Source: Triatoma infestans
Taxonomy: Eukaryota; Arthropoda; Insecta; Hemiptera; Reduviidae
NCBI GenBank assembly: GCA_011037195.1
Contig: JAAEAF010007985.1
Location: 1 to 64,000, forward strand
DNA length: 64,000 nucleotides
Direction of reading: 5' to 3'
In this document: in pieces, positions 47,465 to 58,959 of the stretch
How the letters are laid out: every line of letters starts with the position of its first letter
Position numbering within the stretch: position 1 is the first letter of the stretch
Translations under genes and position numbers: made by a program
The notes under the pieces: model-generated
The model's database searches: none
The model's input: only the letters and a program-made list of their open reading frames with translations
Told to the model about the DNA's origin: nothing

Positions 47465-47930
47465 CAATAATCTGATGAGAACCACTCACCGGCTTTCACT
47501 TACTGCTGTCAATGCAATACAATTACATTCGAAATGACCGATTTTCATCAAACTGCAAAATGTACTCACTTGTCCTAGTATAAATATAGAGGCGGTGGGA
47601 GGGCAAGTACCTAGCCAGGAAGGTGCGACGACCTTGTAGTCCAAAAGACAAAGATTCCAAACGAAAAATCAAAAACCGCTTCTGTAAAGTCCCATATCCG
47701 AGGAACCGATTTTCTACAAATTTGGAATTCTACCTATGCTTATACGGCGATATGTAATCATCACTTTTCCACCTGCCAAGATTACTAGGTTGGTATTTAT
47801 CTCCCCCCCCCACCTCAATATTTATGTTAAGACAAATATGTAAAATCTGAATATAAAGAAAATTTGTTATTTTATATGTAATTATATAAAAAGAGTGAAA
47901 GTGTGTGAGTCTTTTATACCAGATATTTTT
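47465..47930. repeat. R1 family, inverted fragments
   Basis: 47470-47545 is a minus terminus (TCTGATGAGAACCACTCACC then GGCTTTCACTTAC). 47690-47800 is minus internal (CCGAGGAACCGATTTTCTAC). 47840-47930 is plus and ends AGAGTGAAAGTGTGTGAGTC then TTTTATACCAGATA. Confidence 0.6.
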
Positions 47931-48029
47931 ACAAATTTCTTTGACAGGAAACTGTTACCGTAGTTTCTGGTTGTTGTCCACCAACTAATAGATTTTAATT
48001 TATTTATATAAATATATGTAAAGAAATGC

Positions 48030-48205
48030 GGGAGAGTGTAGAGGACGCGGTCTGACGGTCCGCGCGGTAGTTACTGTATGGCGGACGGTAGGAGTGGTCA
48101 TGACTGGCCAATCAACAACAAACCCCCTTCCGACTGTCGGCCGTACAGGTAAGTACCTGATGACCCCCTCCCACCGGACGGACACTGCCATCTTGAGTGT
48201 GTATT
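48030..48205. promoter_or_regulatory. CpG-rich island, possible promoter or first exon
   Basis: About 170 bases that are much richer in GC and CpG than anything nearby (GGTCCGCGCGGTAG, GGCGGACGG, GTCGGCCGTACAG), within strongly AT-rich DNA. It contains a CCAAT box on the plus strand near 48107. It also holds a consensus donor CAG|GTAAGT on the plus strand at 48148/48149 and, on the minus strand, CAAGATGGC, a YY1-like or Kozak-like start near 48190. Such islands in invertebrate introns often mark promoters. Direction is ambiguous. Confidence 0.35.
48078..48148 (+). CDS. candidate short first coding exon in the CpG-rich island
   Basis: ATGGCGGAC at 48078 opens a 23-codon frame (MADGRSGHDWPINNK..., ending in CRPY) that reaches a consensus CAG|GTAAGT donor at 48149, leaving two bases (phase 2). 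Its phase differs from the candidate exon at 46803-46937 (phase 0), so the two cannot be alternative starts of one frame through the same downstream exon. It could instead be untranslated leader. No acceptor-bounded partner exon was recognised. Confidence 0.3.
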
Positions 48206-48549
48206 AGTAGTGGAGTGTTGTTTCAAACATCAACAACACTAGCTACTGTTTACCTGTTGTCAAGGTAACACCTTTTGTCTCTGATCCTCGTTTATTATTA
48301 TTATTACCAAACCATCTGGTGTTGTGGCTCTGGCTCACCCTTGCAAACAAATTTTCTTTACTTTTATGTAAAGCATTGTAGTAGCCTAACAAAAAGGAAT
48401 TTACAATTATTATTATCGCTGCACTTATTAAAAAAAAAATAAATCTGGACTGAAACATTCCCACATGCTTCTCATTCAGCAATTCTTATGGTTCTAAATA
48501 GATTAAAGTCGAATTATGTATTAAATATCCATGTAGTTCTGCAGCAAGA

Positions 48550-48780
48550 GGCCTGGAATTAAATTTCTGGAAAAAAAGTTTTAAGCAAAAAGTCTTTATG
48601 TAAACTCTAAAGTAAACCAAGTTTAAAGAAATCCGCTGGTGCTGTTATCGAGAAAATCTCGGAAAACTGAAAAAAATACCGTAAAAGAAATTCGCCCTTT
48701 CGTTCAATCAATTTTCTTCAAATACGAAATGTTAACCAAATATTTAAATTTCAACAAAATTATGTAGCTGGTAGAACCGC
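48550..48780 (-). repeat. R1 family, minus fragment
   Basis: GTTTAAAGAAATCCGCTGG, ATCGAGAAAATCTCGGAAAA, TTCAATCAATTTTCTTCAAA are minus-orientation landmarks. Confidence 0.6.
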
Positions 48781-49860
48781 TATAAATACGGTGAAAGAAG
48801 ACAGAAAAGTGTTCAAGTGTTCTCCTTCTTCAAGTGTCACCAGTTTGGTTCTTAATAAATATTTAAGTCTCCTAGCAAGTCTAATGAGTAAAAGTCGTCA
48901 TAGTCAATAGTGGTTTGTGGTTACGAAAGCCAGAACTACACAGCGATGGAAAAACGCGAAAAGTTGGCCGCAAGATACCCAACAATAATCTTGCTGTCCT
49001 TGGACTTCAAGAACGGAAGCGCCATGCGCAGGTTAAATTTCGGTTTTAGGGACTATATAGGATTATCGTATAACTATTCTTTTAATAATAATAATAATTT
49101 TATTTAAGAAAGCAAACTAGTATTACTAGCATAATTTGGAAATATTGCTGAATTGGCAGTGAACAGCAAGATAAACTTCCGAGCCAATAGAGCGAAAAAC
49201 GTGTATGATCTATCAGTGAAACATTAAACATAAACCCGTGCGACTTTGTTTAATAGAAATAAAATGGGTAATAATATCAACAATACTGACCGATGGCGAT
49301 ATCTAGCGGTGAAAATATTGTAATAAAAGTAAACTTAAGAAGGGTAGATAAAGGCGGAATTGATTTTTAAGGTGACTTTTATGGAGAGTTGGTCTCCCAA
49401 AGATTATAGGCGATTTATGGAATGATTTTAGGTAGTTTTCTGTTTTCTTCTATACGTGTTTACAGGTCTTTTTTTTTGTTTTTATGGCCATATATGGTGA
49501 TTGCAACAATGAGTTTGTTAAAATGGTAAAAAGGGTGTTGAAATTAAATTGATCTATCTACGAAATATTGCAAATTAAAATACCGTGATTTTTTTCCTAC
49601 TTTTTCCAAATTGACTTTACAAAGGAAAAAAGTAGGAAAAACGTTTTCAAGCCTCTAGTATAGAAAATGTGGTGCATCAATAACAGAAATCATAAAATGT
49701 TCAAAATTTGCTATACAATTCGTAATATTATTATTGGATGATCTGACCCGAAAGTTTAAAACAAAACCCGGGATACAGGATTTTTTTTTCTCTCTGGGAT
49801 TACTATTTTCCCGGAAATGCCTCAAAATTTTTCTATAAAATTTATATAAATACTGCCCAT

Positions 49861-49960
49861 ATATATAGGGACTATATGTGTCCTATAGGGACTGTATGTG
49901 TCCTATAGGGACTATATGTGTCCTATAGGGACTATATTTGTCCTATAGGGACTATATGTG
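49861..49960 (+). repeat. 20-bp minisatellite, five units
   Basis: Unit TCCTATAGGGACTATATGTG repeated five times exactly in register, the first degenerate and two others with single changes. No open frame follows it. Confidence 0.92.
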
Positions 49961-50011
49961 TCTATATATGGGATTCCTGGAAATAGCAGCATTAAAGGAA
50001 ATATTGATTAT

Positions 50012-50110
50012 CAGAGATATTTTCCGTAATAGCCTGCTTCTTTTTGCGGTCATCGACCGGTTTCGGGCGTTCGCCCATCATCAGGATGCGTTTGTCAAAC
50101 AGCGTAATAA
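50012..50110 (-). ncRNA. hammerhead ribozyme-like motif of a Penelope-like repeat, core intact
   Basis: Read on the minus strand: stem I strand CATC (50085-50088), core CTGATGA (50078-50084), helix II GGGC-GAAC-GCCC (50065-50076), core GAAA (50061-50064), a very short helix III within the palindrome ACCGGT, cleavage triplet GTC (50055-50057), and the second stem I strand GATG (50051-50054). The expected cut follows the C complementing 50055. Type I hammerheads with minimal helix III are known from Penelope-like retroelements, and the palindromic helix III fits dimeric folding. One unpaired T sits between CTGATGA and helix II. The same repeat recurs at 41741-41815 and 648-740. Flanks are R1 sequence on the higher-coordinate side. 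Confidence 0.6.
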
Positions 50111-50640
50111 CATAGATTTGCCCCGGAATGAATTTTTCCTGAGAAATGTTTCGAATAAAAGTTGTAGCTCTTTATATATTTGTAGCTAATATTTATAGAT
50201 TAAAGAAAATCGTTGAGCCATTTTTGAGAAAATAGCAGAAAACTGACAAATCTAATCAGTAAAGTAATACTTCCGGATTTTGTCAGATATCTTCCTATCG
50301 GATCTCATGTTCCCCAAATTTAACGAAATGTTAAATTTGAACTTTCTACGTTTTCCGTCTTTGAGCTTAGCTGTCCACATACACATATAAACACACACAC
50401 ACACACAATCGAATAAGGAAAATCTTTGTAAACGTTTCCGAGAAACCCACCCACACATCCCCTCCCACAAAGACATGCACACACACACACACACATACTG
50501 ACCATTCGCTAAAAATATTTGGTTTGTTTTCAGGGATCTCCAAAACATGTATTTCCGGTGAAAACTCAATTTCGGAAATCTGGCGATCGCAACACTTCCT
50601 CTTTCTCACTACGAGAAAAAGATAGTAAAAAAATAGAGAC
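50111..50640 (-). repeat. R1 family, minus copy beside the hammerhead repeat
   Basis: Starts GAATGAATTTTTCCTGAGAA, includes AATCGTTGAGCCATTTTTGA, TAATACTTCCGGATTTTG, an AC microsatellite, and ATGTATTTCCGGTGAAAAC. It ends near the CTTTCTCACTACGAGAAAAA hairpin. The Penelope-like repeat at 50012-50110 abuts its inner edge. Confidence 0.75.
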
Positions 50641-51339
50641 GAAATAGAAGAAGAATTTGATTATATTACTTGGTAGGTGGTAAAATTCTTGTAATAATAT
50701 ATAACAAAGCAAAATTAGGTGCATATATATATATATATATATATATATGGGTGGTGCCAGACCATGTGGAATAGGTGGAAAGTTCAGTTGTTGTGACAGC
50801 AGAGGGAGCTAGTGTCCAATAACTTACTTTGTTGTCTGTCTCCACAGGTGATGTATATATATATATATATATATTGAGAGAGAATAGGGGTGGTCCTAGC
50901 ATGTCTAAAATGCGGTGGACACACCGATCAAGGACAATATTTGATCTTCGGTTTTTTGTATGTGTGTTTGTCTATATAATATTTTCTTACTTATATTACA
51001 CTGGGTAAAACAAAAACAGGGCAAGAAAAGAGAAATTAAAAACTATATATATATTTAAAAACCGTTGCGTAATAGAAAGTAAGGTGTTTTTGGAGGTTGG
51101 GTTATTTACTGCTATAAGACGTGTGCCACAATGTAATTGAGGAGGGGGGTGCTCCAAATATCTCCAAAACAATCTGCTGAGAAATAAATAACTTTCTCTT
51201 GATGCTTTTAAAACAATTACAGATAAAATGACATATTTTCCTCAATTTTACTGATCTGCCCCAAATATTCAGGTGATGCGGGACACGTGCCAACACCTTA
51301 GTAGAAGTGATTGCATTGCAGTCTAAAAGAGAGCGTCAA

Positions 51340-51930
51340 TAACATTGAACCGGCCATGTAGGTATAAAATTTGACATCACAAATTCCTCAAACTACCTGA
51401 AATCATTTTATTCGAAATAATATTAGAAATAAAAGTGATAGATGTTGTCGATGCGCAAAGAAAAAAAAAATAAGGTGACAGGTTTACATCTGTGCAGTTT
51501 AGCATTCCAAGTTTAAAGGAAATCAATATAGTGGTTTTCCACAAAATTTCAAAAAAGTAATCGGAAATTTAGTATTTCTGGTTAGGAACTTCTTGGAGCC
51601 GCTTCCAAGAAAAACGCGAAAAACTGAAAAAAAAACACAAAACAAAACAGTAAAGTCGCCCTTCTGGTTGAAGATTTTGCCGGAAACCTTTGCGTCAGAT
51701 GCGGTGGCAGTACACAAACGGAATACCAAGTTTGAGCTTCCTGCAATTCTCAGATATTTTGTTCACACACACACACACACACAGACCGACCATTAGCTAA
51801 AACCTTGTTTCTTACTCAGGGGAGTGAGTACAAGGCGCAAAACATGTATTTCCGGTGAAAACCTCCATTTTGAAAATTTGACACGGTCGCAATAAATCCT
51901 GTTGCCAAGAGAGTAAGAGAAAGTAAAAAA
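51340..51930 (-). repeat. R1 family, minus copy
   Basis: AAAAGTGATAGATG, CGCTTCCAAGAAAAACGCG, GGTGGCAGTACACAAACGGA, ATGTATTTCCGGTGAAAACC, ending GAGAGTAAGAGAAAGTAAAA. Confidence 0.75.
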
Positions 51931-52200
51931 TATATATCACACATTTGATGTTCCAAGCAAGTAATAATGGAACCCGGTAACAAGGTTTCCATTAAAATCC
52001 TTCACTCATTAACTTCACTAATGAAATGCGACTTCACTCACAGTTTCGCAATTTTCTCCAGATGGTTCCATAGATTTTCTTTAATCTCAGAGGTACACTG
52101 AGAACGAAAAACATGTTTTTAGCGAATGTATGTGCGTGTGTGTGTGTGTGTGAACAAAAAAAAAATCGCAGAAAGCTCAAACTTGATATCCTGTTTAGAT

Positions 52201-52937
52201 CAGAGGTCGCCAAAGTAGTCGATATCGACCCCTGAGGTCGTTATAACATTATTGGTGGTCGATCCGGGCTAGGGGGGCTAGGGGAAAAATTGATTAAAAA
52301 ATCACAAATATATTTATATAAATAATGATTTTAGAAAATTGATATGGATTTAGAAAATATTGATATCCCAGAATGGATTATTGCGTCACTTAACGTTCAA
52401 ATTGAAAATGTCGACATCAACTTGCGAGATGAACTTATTGAATTATTTATTAGCTGAACTTGAAGCAAAGACACTTTTTAAAAATTTAACTTTGAACAGT
52501 TTTTGGACGAATATAAATATAACAGAAAACTTTGCCATATCCCTTTTTTTGCTGCCATTTCCAAGTTCGTATATGGTTGAAGCTGGTTTCAGTCATATTA
52601 ATTCCATCTTAACCAAACAGAAACATGCGTTGAATGTGTAATTCCGAGGTGATTTAAGATCTAATCTTGCTAAGAATCATCAAGCCCATCCGTCTCATTG
52701 ATTGTCAATCAGTAAAGTTATTGAAATTATTATTATATAAATTATTATAAAATGTAAAATTATAAAATGCATAAATATAGTAAAATCTTTTTTTTATTTA
52801 TTTGTAACACATAAATAAACCACTGGAAATAAATCGATAAGTTTCCCTCATACACACACACACACACACACACAATCGATAAGAGATTTCGAAAATTGTT
52901 AGGAGATATTATGTTCAAAAAAGTTTGGCAACCCCTG
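52201..52937 (+). mobile_element. short hAT transposon inside an R1 repeat
   Basis: The terminal inverted repeats are CAGAGGTCGCCAAAGTA on the left and, read inward from the right, CAGGGGTTGCCAAACTT, the usual CAGNGGT.GCCAAA form of hAT elements. Flanking 8-bp target copies are GTTTAGAT (52193-52200) and GTTTTGGT (52938-52945), 6 of 8 matching. They correspond to GTTTAGGT, the uninterrupted R1 sequence seen in other copies, so the insertion split an R1 unit. The 737-bp element is internally deleted: it keeps only the C-terminal dimerisation part of the transposase and contains an AC microsatellite near 52853-52875. Confidence 0.88.
52357..52700 (+). pseudogene. hAT transposase C-terminal remnant
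   Basis: Two overlapping frames encode the hAT C-terminal region typical of ZBED5/SCAND3-like transposases. The first reads IDIPEWIIASLNVQIENVD and continues to DELIELF before a stop; the second continues with LEAKTLFKNL, then LLPFPSSYMVEAGFSHINS and LTKQKHALNV followed by a stop. The LLPF...Y..E.GFS...I.TK block is the hallmark hAT dimerisation motif. The catalytic N-terminal and central domains are absent. The frame change near 52455 and the stops make it non-functional. Confidence 0.85.
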
Positions 52938-53914
52938 GTTTTGGTATTTATTACTACCATATCTGAGACGGTTTCGAGCAAAATCCATCAACCGGAAGTG
53001 CCACTTTGATAATGGTTATTCCTCAGATTTTTGCAATTTCCTCGAAAACAGCTCAACAATTTTCTTTTAACTTCGTATATACTATGTACACACGAATATA
53101 TATAACTATCTATTTTGTTTACAACAGTTTTCCAGAAAAAATGATTTATTCCGCGGAATTTGTGGCGTAAAATTTCAAACACATGGGGCTGATTCTATGT
53201 TATTGGCAGGTTCTTCACTTCCCTACTTGTTTGGGTAATTAGGGTGGCACTTGTTCCCTGCCACCACCTCTATATTTATGTTCAGACCAATGAACAAAAT
53301 TTGAGGTTTAAAGAGAATTCATCATTTTATATATTATAATTGTACTTACAGCAGTGAGAGAAAGGAGTGAGAGAAAGTTGTTACCACATATTTTTTTAAT
53401 TTTATTAATATTATTCCCGACAATGCCCACCATAAGGGTTATATATCAATTGTTGTAATTAGAATAATCCATCAATAAATAATTTGTATAAAGAAGGACT
53501 TAACATGAAGTACTGATTACGCTCCAAATAGTTATTGTATTATATTTAAGGTTAGAACAATGATGAAGGGGTGGAGAGAGAGAGCGAGCGAGAGAACCAT
53601 TATTGTTTTCATGTTAGAACATGTTGACATGTATTTCCGCCAGTGTTGCCACCACACTACCATCATCGTAGCCCTAATTTTTTCTCCTTTCTACTAGGGC
53701 GCCCTCATGCTGTCAAACAATAAAACAACACCTACTTTTAGTCCTTCTCATATATTCTCTCACAATATAATGATCAAATTTCACAAATAATTCTTTTTTG
53801 TTTTTAAATATCCTGTGTAATAATAAAGACGCCGTTTAAATCAAACATCTGTGTGATCTTTGTCTTTATAGTTAGTTTTATTGCTCCTAATATTTATGTA
53901 AAAAAAAACAAAAA

Positions 53915-54748
53915 CTCTGATATGAAACACTCACACGACTGCTACCAATTGACAGATATAATTCCAAATTTTCTCCAAACTTATAATTTGTATTAAATGT
54001 TAGCGTCTTCAGTTTTTATATCAATGGAGAATCTAAACGTAATAAAATGACTTTTCCCTTCCGCAAACGTCTTTAAATGTATATTCTCGAAAAAAAGTGC
54101 CCTGAAAACATAGGTCTCTGTATTCATAATGTAACAAATTTACTGAAATCACTCGGTGTTTTTATGTAATAAAATTGTAGAAAACTGAAAAAACTGCAAA
54201 AAAAACGTATTTCCGGTCAACAGTTTTTCATTCAAACTCATTTATTTAATTCTAATTAATATTATTTAGATATAAAATTATATAACAGACTAAAAAACAC
54301 TAGAGAAAAACCTAACCAAAACTGCCCCACCAACCAAAGTGCCCAACCAAAAATGCCAAAAACCTCTTCACCAAAAGTGCCCTTAAATGAATTTTCCCGG
54401 AGAAATGTTTAAATAAAACTTCTAAATCTTTGTAAGTATAGTTGATATACCAAGTTTAGAGAAAATCGTTGGAGCCATTTTCGAGAAAATCGCAAGCAAA
54501 TGAAAAAAATAATTTTTTGTAAAGTACTACGTCCGGTTGAGGAATTTTGACAGACAATTTACTGTCGGATCCTTTGGCGATAACTAAACGGAATTTCAAG
54601 TTAGAACACACGCACACACAGACTATTTTCTAAAAACCACTTTTTTTTTATTCAGGGGACCTCAAAATATGTATTTCCGGTATAAACTCGATATCGTAAA
54701 TTTGACAGGATTACAATACTCCCTGTTGGAGTAAAAGAAAGTAAAAAA
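53915..54748 (-). repeat. R1 family, near-complete minus copy
   Basis: Starts with the terminus CTGATATGAAACACTCACAC, includes GTATTTCCGGTCAACAG, TGAATTTTCCCGGAGAAATG, GTTGGAGCCATTTTCGAGAA, TGTATTTCCGGTATAAACTC, and ends GAGTAAAAGAAAGTAAAAAA. Confidence 0.8.
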
Positions 54749-54794
54749 ATGTACATCAAAAGAAATTTTCATTTTCTCCTTTAGATGGTAGAAC

Positions 54795-55165
54795 AGTAAC
54801 TGCAGCGAAGTGGCACTTTACTGGAATACTTAACGCTGCAAACTATCCCGGAACGCCCAAAAAAATCAATTTTCCTGGAAACAAGTTCCAAATAAAAGTG
54901 ATAGGCCTTCCATTGTATATTTCTTAACTATACAAAGTTTAAAGGAAAATTGAGCCATTTTCAAGAAAGTTGTGGAAAAGATGAAAAAAAGATAGATAAC
55001 GTTGTACTTCCGGTTGACGGATTTTTGGACAGATACGATGGTGGTACAAAAAGAATATCCACGTACACACATACTCTCGCAAAACATATTTAACTATTTC
55101 CCGACTGAAGGTACCTCAAAACAAGTTTTACGGCAAAATTTCATTTTAGAAAATCTCCACCATAA
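54795..55165 (-). repeat. R1 family, second minus copy in tandem
   Basis: AAAAATCAATTTTCCTGGAA, AAATAAAAGTGATAGGCC, GTTGTACTTCCGGTTGACGG, ACAAGTTTTACGGCAAAATT. It follows the previous minus copy in the same orientation. The N-terminal half of an open frame at 55002-55364 is derived from it. Confidence 0.65.
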
Positions 55166-55379
55166 ATGCAATATACTTCCATCTGAAGTACAAAGGTTCA
55201 TTAATGTACAAGATCAAAGTAAACAAGAAACTTTATATTATCCAAATATTGATATGTGTTGCAACATTTTACGAAAGTGGCTGTACCAATTACTTCAAGT
55301 TTTAAAAAGAACACAGATGAAACAACGATTATTGTTTAGTCTTGTGATATTGGGTTGCCCTTAAAGATTAGTATGACAA

Positions 55380-57500
55380 GGGCGAGAGTGCGGGCCAGGG
55401 CTTATAAAGTGGTGCCTTAGGCATATTACCACCTCACACACAGATATGTATGCACACACACAATGAGACCGGCGTGAAATTTGACGGGTTCTAATTCCAT
55501 TATCTCATGCCAACGCGCCACCAAACTACTCTATAGGCTGGGCTAAACTGAGTGAAATGTTCAAGACGAAGGGCGGAGAGATAACTTCTCATATCGCCCC
55601 ACCCCACCAGCCCCATCCATCCGCTGCTTCTTAAACCCATCAAAAAGTGTTTCTGTGAGTTCGATGAGTGCTTATAAGCGAGGGATGAGATAGAAGAGAT
55701 TCAGATGAACTCAGGAACAAAAAAACCATCTCGTGACAAAATTTCCCTATCCTCAATCTCCTCCAACTCGTTCTCTGAACTCTCTCCTGCAGCCTCTGAA
55801 CTTCCACCACTACTTGACTCTTAAACCCCAAAGGGAGATGCGAGCTAAAAAAAAAAAAGAAAAAGAAAGAAAGGAAAAGCAGATGAGACCTGCTAGTAGG
55901 AAGAAGGGTGACAATAAAAATTCAAAGGGAGAAGAAGCCCGGAGGAAAGAGTTTTGGTTGTACAGAGAATGGGGGAAAAAAGAAAGATAAATATAAAGAG
56001 CTAATCCGTTTTACGGGTGACAATGGTTGGCAGGAAGCGGCAAGAAGTGGCTGACACCAACCATCACACTAGGTTCCTTTCTTTCGCTATTTCTCTTTTT
56101 TATCTGTGGTATGAGTTAACCCTCCTGCAGTAATATTTAAGTGGCAGTGGGTATACCAGCATTCTCATTCAGCCAAACCACAACCGGAAGTACTTGGATT
56201 ATTTAGACAAAAGTGTGACACAATGGAGAGAAGTCACTGTTGCTTCTACTCAACAAACAATCACACTGTCAGACAGACAGACAGCCCTATTATTGGCTTA
56301 AAGGGAAAAATGTAATTATCTCTTGTTTTGTCTTCTTGAATATAAAAAAGGATTTACTGTTTGCTTCCCGCTGCACCTTCCCAAAAAAGAAACTAAATTA
56401 GGAAAAGTTTAAAGAGGAAGACTTTGGAAATTAGGAGGATCAACTGTTCCACTTTAACGATGTTCTTGTCAGTTACTGCGAGGAATCTTATTATATCTGT
56501 GCGAATCTGTCAGTACGTTGATTCTGCTTCAATTCTAATGGCAAATTTTCTTCAAACTTTAGAGAATTTTTCGCTCATAATCTTTTAGAGGTCTCGGTAA
56601 ATATTGGCGGAGTAGAACCGCCATCCTTTTAGCTACATGCTTACTGAAAACATACATACCTTACTGAAAATACCTTACTGAAAACTATTCAGTAAAATGA
56701 TTGACCGATTGCAGTTGACTGGTTCAGTGAGGTTGGACAGAGAAAAATGTAGAAGAGAGAAATAAACACTGAGTCCTTGCATTAACTGTACCCTGACTGA
56801 TACAGAGTGATAGCGTGAGTAGAAATGACAGACTGAACTGATAGAGTGTTGGTGATTGTGATGTTCCCTTGAAGAATGTGCATCTTCAGCATTTCCGTTT
56901 TTTCGAAAACTTAATCTAGCAAATTTGTCACGAATGCCACACTTCCACTTACAGCAGTAAGTAATAGTAAAAATAACTGATATCTGCCAATCCGAGTTCA
57001 TAATAATTTTGAATGTAACTTAAAAAGAGAATGTAAAAACTTGCCAATTTAAACTAATTCAATATGCAGCGTGGCAACTTCCTAAGAAAAACACAAAACT
57101 CTCATTCTCCCTACATCATCGTAAATCACACACACAGCGGAAGTACGAGAAAAACCATGCCAGAGTTAAAAGTTCTCTTGGAATGGTAACCATGGCAACC
57201 GATCTTGTTGGGAACGGACTAAAAAGATGAAGAAGAAGTGAGAAGGTAGACTGTAATAGATGTGAATGTGTTTGTGTGTAAAAGAGAAAATGTCGCCTTA
57301 GGCACAGCATGAACATCAAGAAGGTATGCCATTGTTGTTGATTGTAGCAACTCACTGTACATAAATAGTGGGCAAAGAAGGGGTTGTACTTTGCGCCCTT
57401 CTAAAGTTTTAAAAGGACAAACAACAAAGTACCGGAACTTATACCACTTAGAAACTCTAATACTGTCAAAACAATTTCTCTTATCTTTTTTTTCTTTTTT
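55380..57500. other. intronic DNA, few recognised features
   Basis: Contains a purine-rich tract (about 55846-55950) and the acidic relic at 55690-55805. Otherwise nothing recognised. Confidence 0.45.
55690..55805 (-). pseudogene. short acidic coding-like relic
   Basis: On the minus strand one frame opens just after a TAA and reads Ser/Glu-rich sequence containing SSEAAGESSENELEEIED, then EILSRDGFFVPEF and a stop. Just upstream lies a long pyrimidine tract ending in TTTTTTTTTTTTAG, a possible acceptor, but that frame contains the TAA between acceptor and peptide. The composition looks like true coding sequence, not chance AT-rich translation. It could be a relic exon or the N-terminus of a transposase. 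No family recognised. Confidence 0.22.
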
Positions 57501-57529
57501 CTTTTTTAGACAAAGCAAATTAAATATGA

Positions 57530-58335
57530 AAATGTGATGTGAAACTGTTTGTTTGTCACACTGCTTTCTCTTCCCCCACAATGTGGCCTGTATTCGGAGA
57601 ATTTTGCAACTCACTTAAATGCCTTTTAACCTACAAGTGTTAAATGAAACAAACAATTGGATAGCACTTTAGTGGAAAGCTTTCTTAATAACTGCGTTAA
57701 TAAGAAAGCTTAATATTGTTAACGTGGCGGTAGAAAATCTGGCAAGGAAAGGTCGTGCAGCAACCCTTCACGGAACCAGAGTATCCTTTTGTCGAACAAG
57801 CGACCAATCAAGAAGACCCTTAGAAAAGAATAGGAAGTTAAGTGGGCATTGCTCTGGTGATCCTTCTGGGGACTGAGATAAGATACTTCTCTGGATAGGG
57901 AGACGTTTAAAATAAAAACAATTAACAGGTGGAGATTTTCCTCAGGGGGAGATTTCACTTTCAGATGATATCCAAGAACTAGACTGCGATGGGGGAGGTG
58001 AAGAAAACCCATATAAAACTTCTGATTTCTCGTTAGATTTAGAGCTCACAAAAAAGAACATAAACGGAAGTAAAATGAAGAGGATTTAATATAGAATCAC
58101 AATAATTCACTAATTTGGTGTGAACAGTCATATTTGTTGGTTTTTAAACGGATATGAATCGCAAAATAAAGTAACTGAAAAATGGAAATCTATTCATTAA
58201 AGTCATATGTATGGTTGACAGATGTGTGTCGGTGGTACCTTAACGGAATTTTAAACATTTCAGCGCATTCAATGGGGGTTAAAGTATGTATTTCCGGTGA
58301 AAACTCAATTCGAAAATTGAAAGCGAGTGCAAAAT
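57530..58335 (-). repeat. R1 family, end piece and distant internal piece
   Basis: 57530-57585 has ATGTGATGTGAAACTGTTTG then CACACTGCTTTCTCTTCC (terminus). 58195-58335 has GGTGGTACCTTAACGGAATT and GTATGTATTTCCGGTGAAAA. The 600 bp between is not recognisable as R1. Confidence 0.55.
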
Positions 58336-58906
58336 AGAAGCATCAACAAATTCTTATCAATTATAAAAAAAAATCTAAGAAAACATTTCAGTTAAGTAAG
58401 GAGTTTTCTAACCCTTTTGATAAGTTCAATCGATTTTACACTATACAAGAAGTGTAGAAGAACTAAGAACATCGCCCTCCCATTTGGGATAATCGGCTTA
58501 ACTTTTCACACAGGCACCTAGAAACGGAGAGAGAGATTGATCTGTGCGTTAACTAATGTTAGGTTTTAGTCTACTATCTTTGGTTTTAATTATACGCTCG
58601 AAATGTACGAAACGACGACGAAATGGGAAGTAAAACCCCTGCTAAAAAGTAGGGAGGAGGGAAATTGGTAAAAAGAGGGGCATATAGGTAAAAAGAGGGG
58701 ACTTGGGAAAGAAGGAGAAGACACGCCACTGTCACTACGTCACAACTGATTTGTCTTCTTCTTACTACTACTAATAACAAACAACCAAGAGCCGGCTCCC
58801 TTCCGGACAGCCCGACAGATAGGAGGATCGTGTTTTTATAACGGTAGACTTCAGATGTCGCCCTCCGCGGGCCGTTAAAGGATTATAGAGGGTTGTAGGC
58901 TCAACC

Positions 58907-58908
<2 letters not shown>

Positions 58909-58957
<49 letters not shown>
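58909..58957. repeat. AC microsatellite
   Basis: About 24 perfect AC units. Confidence 0.92.

Positions 58958-58959
<2 letters not shown>

Larger units (their letters stand above)
51985..53397 (+). repeat. R1 family, plus copy split by the hAT element
   Basis: 52080-52200 holds ACATGTTTTTAGCGAATGT, a TG microsatellite, and GCTCAAACTTGATATCCTG. After the hAT element, 52938-53397 continues with ACTACCATATCTGAGACGG, CAACCGGAAGTGCCACTTT, CTCGAAAACAGCTCAACAA, and ends GTGAGAGAAAGTTGTTACCA. Confidence 0.8.

Noticed and set aside
55002..55364. Plus-strand open frame of 120 residues
   Set aside because: Its first half is an R1 repeat read through; the second half has no recognised motif.
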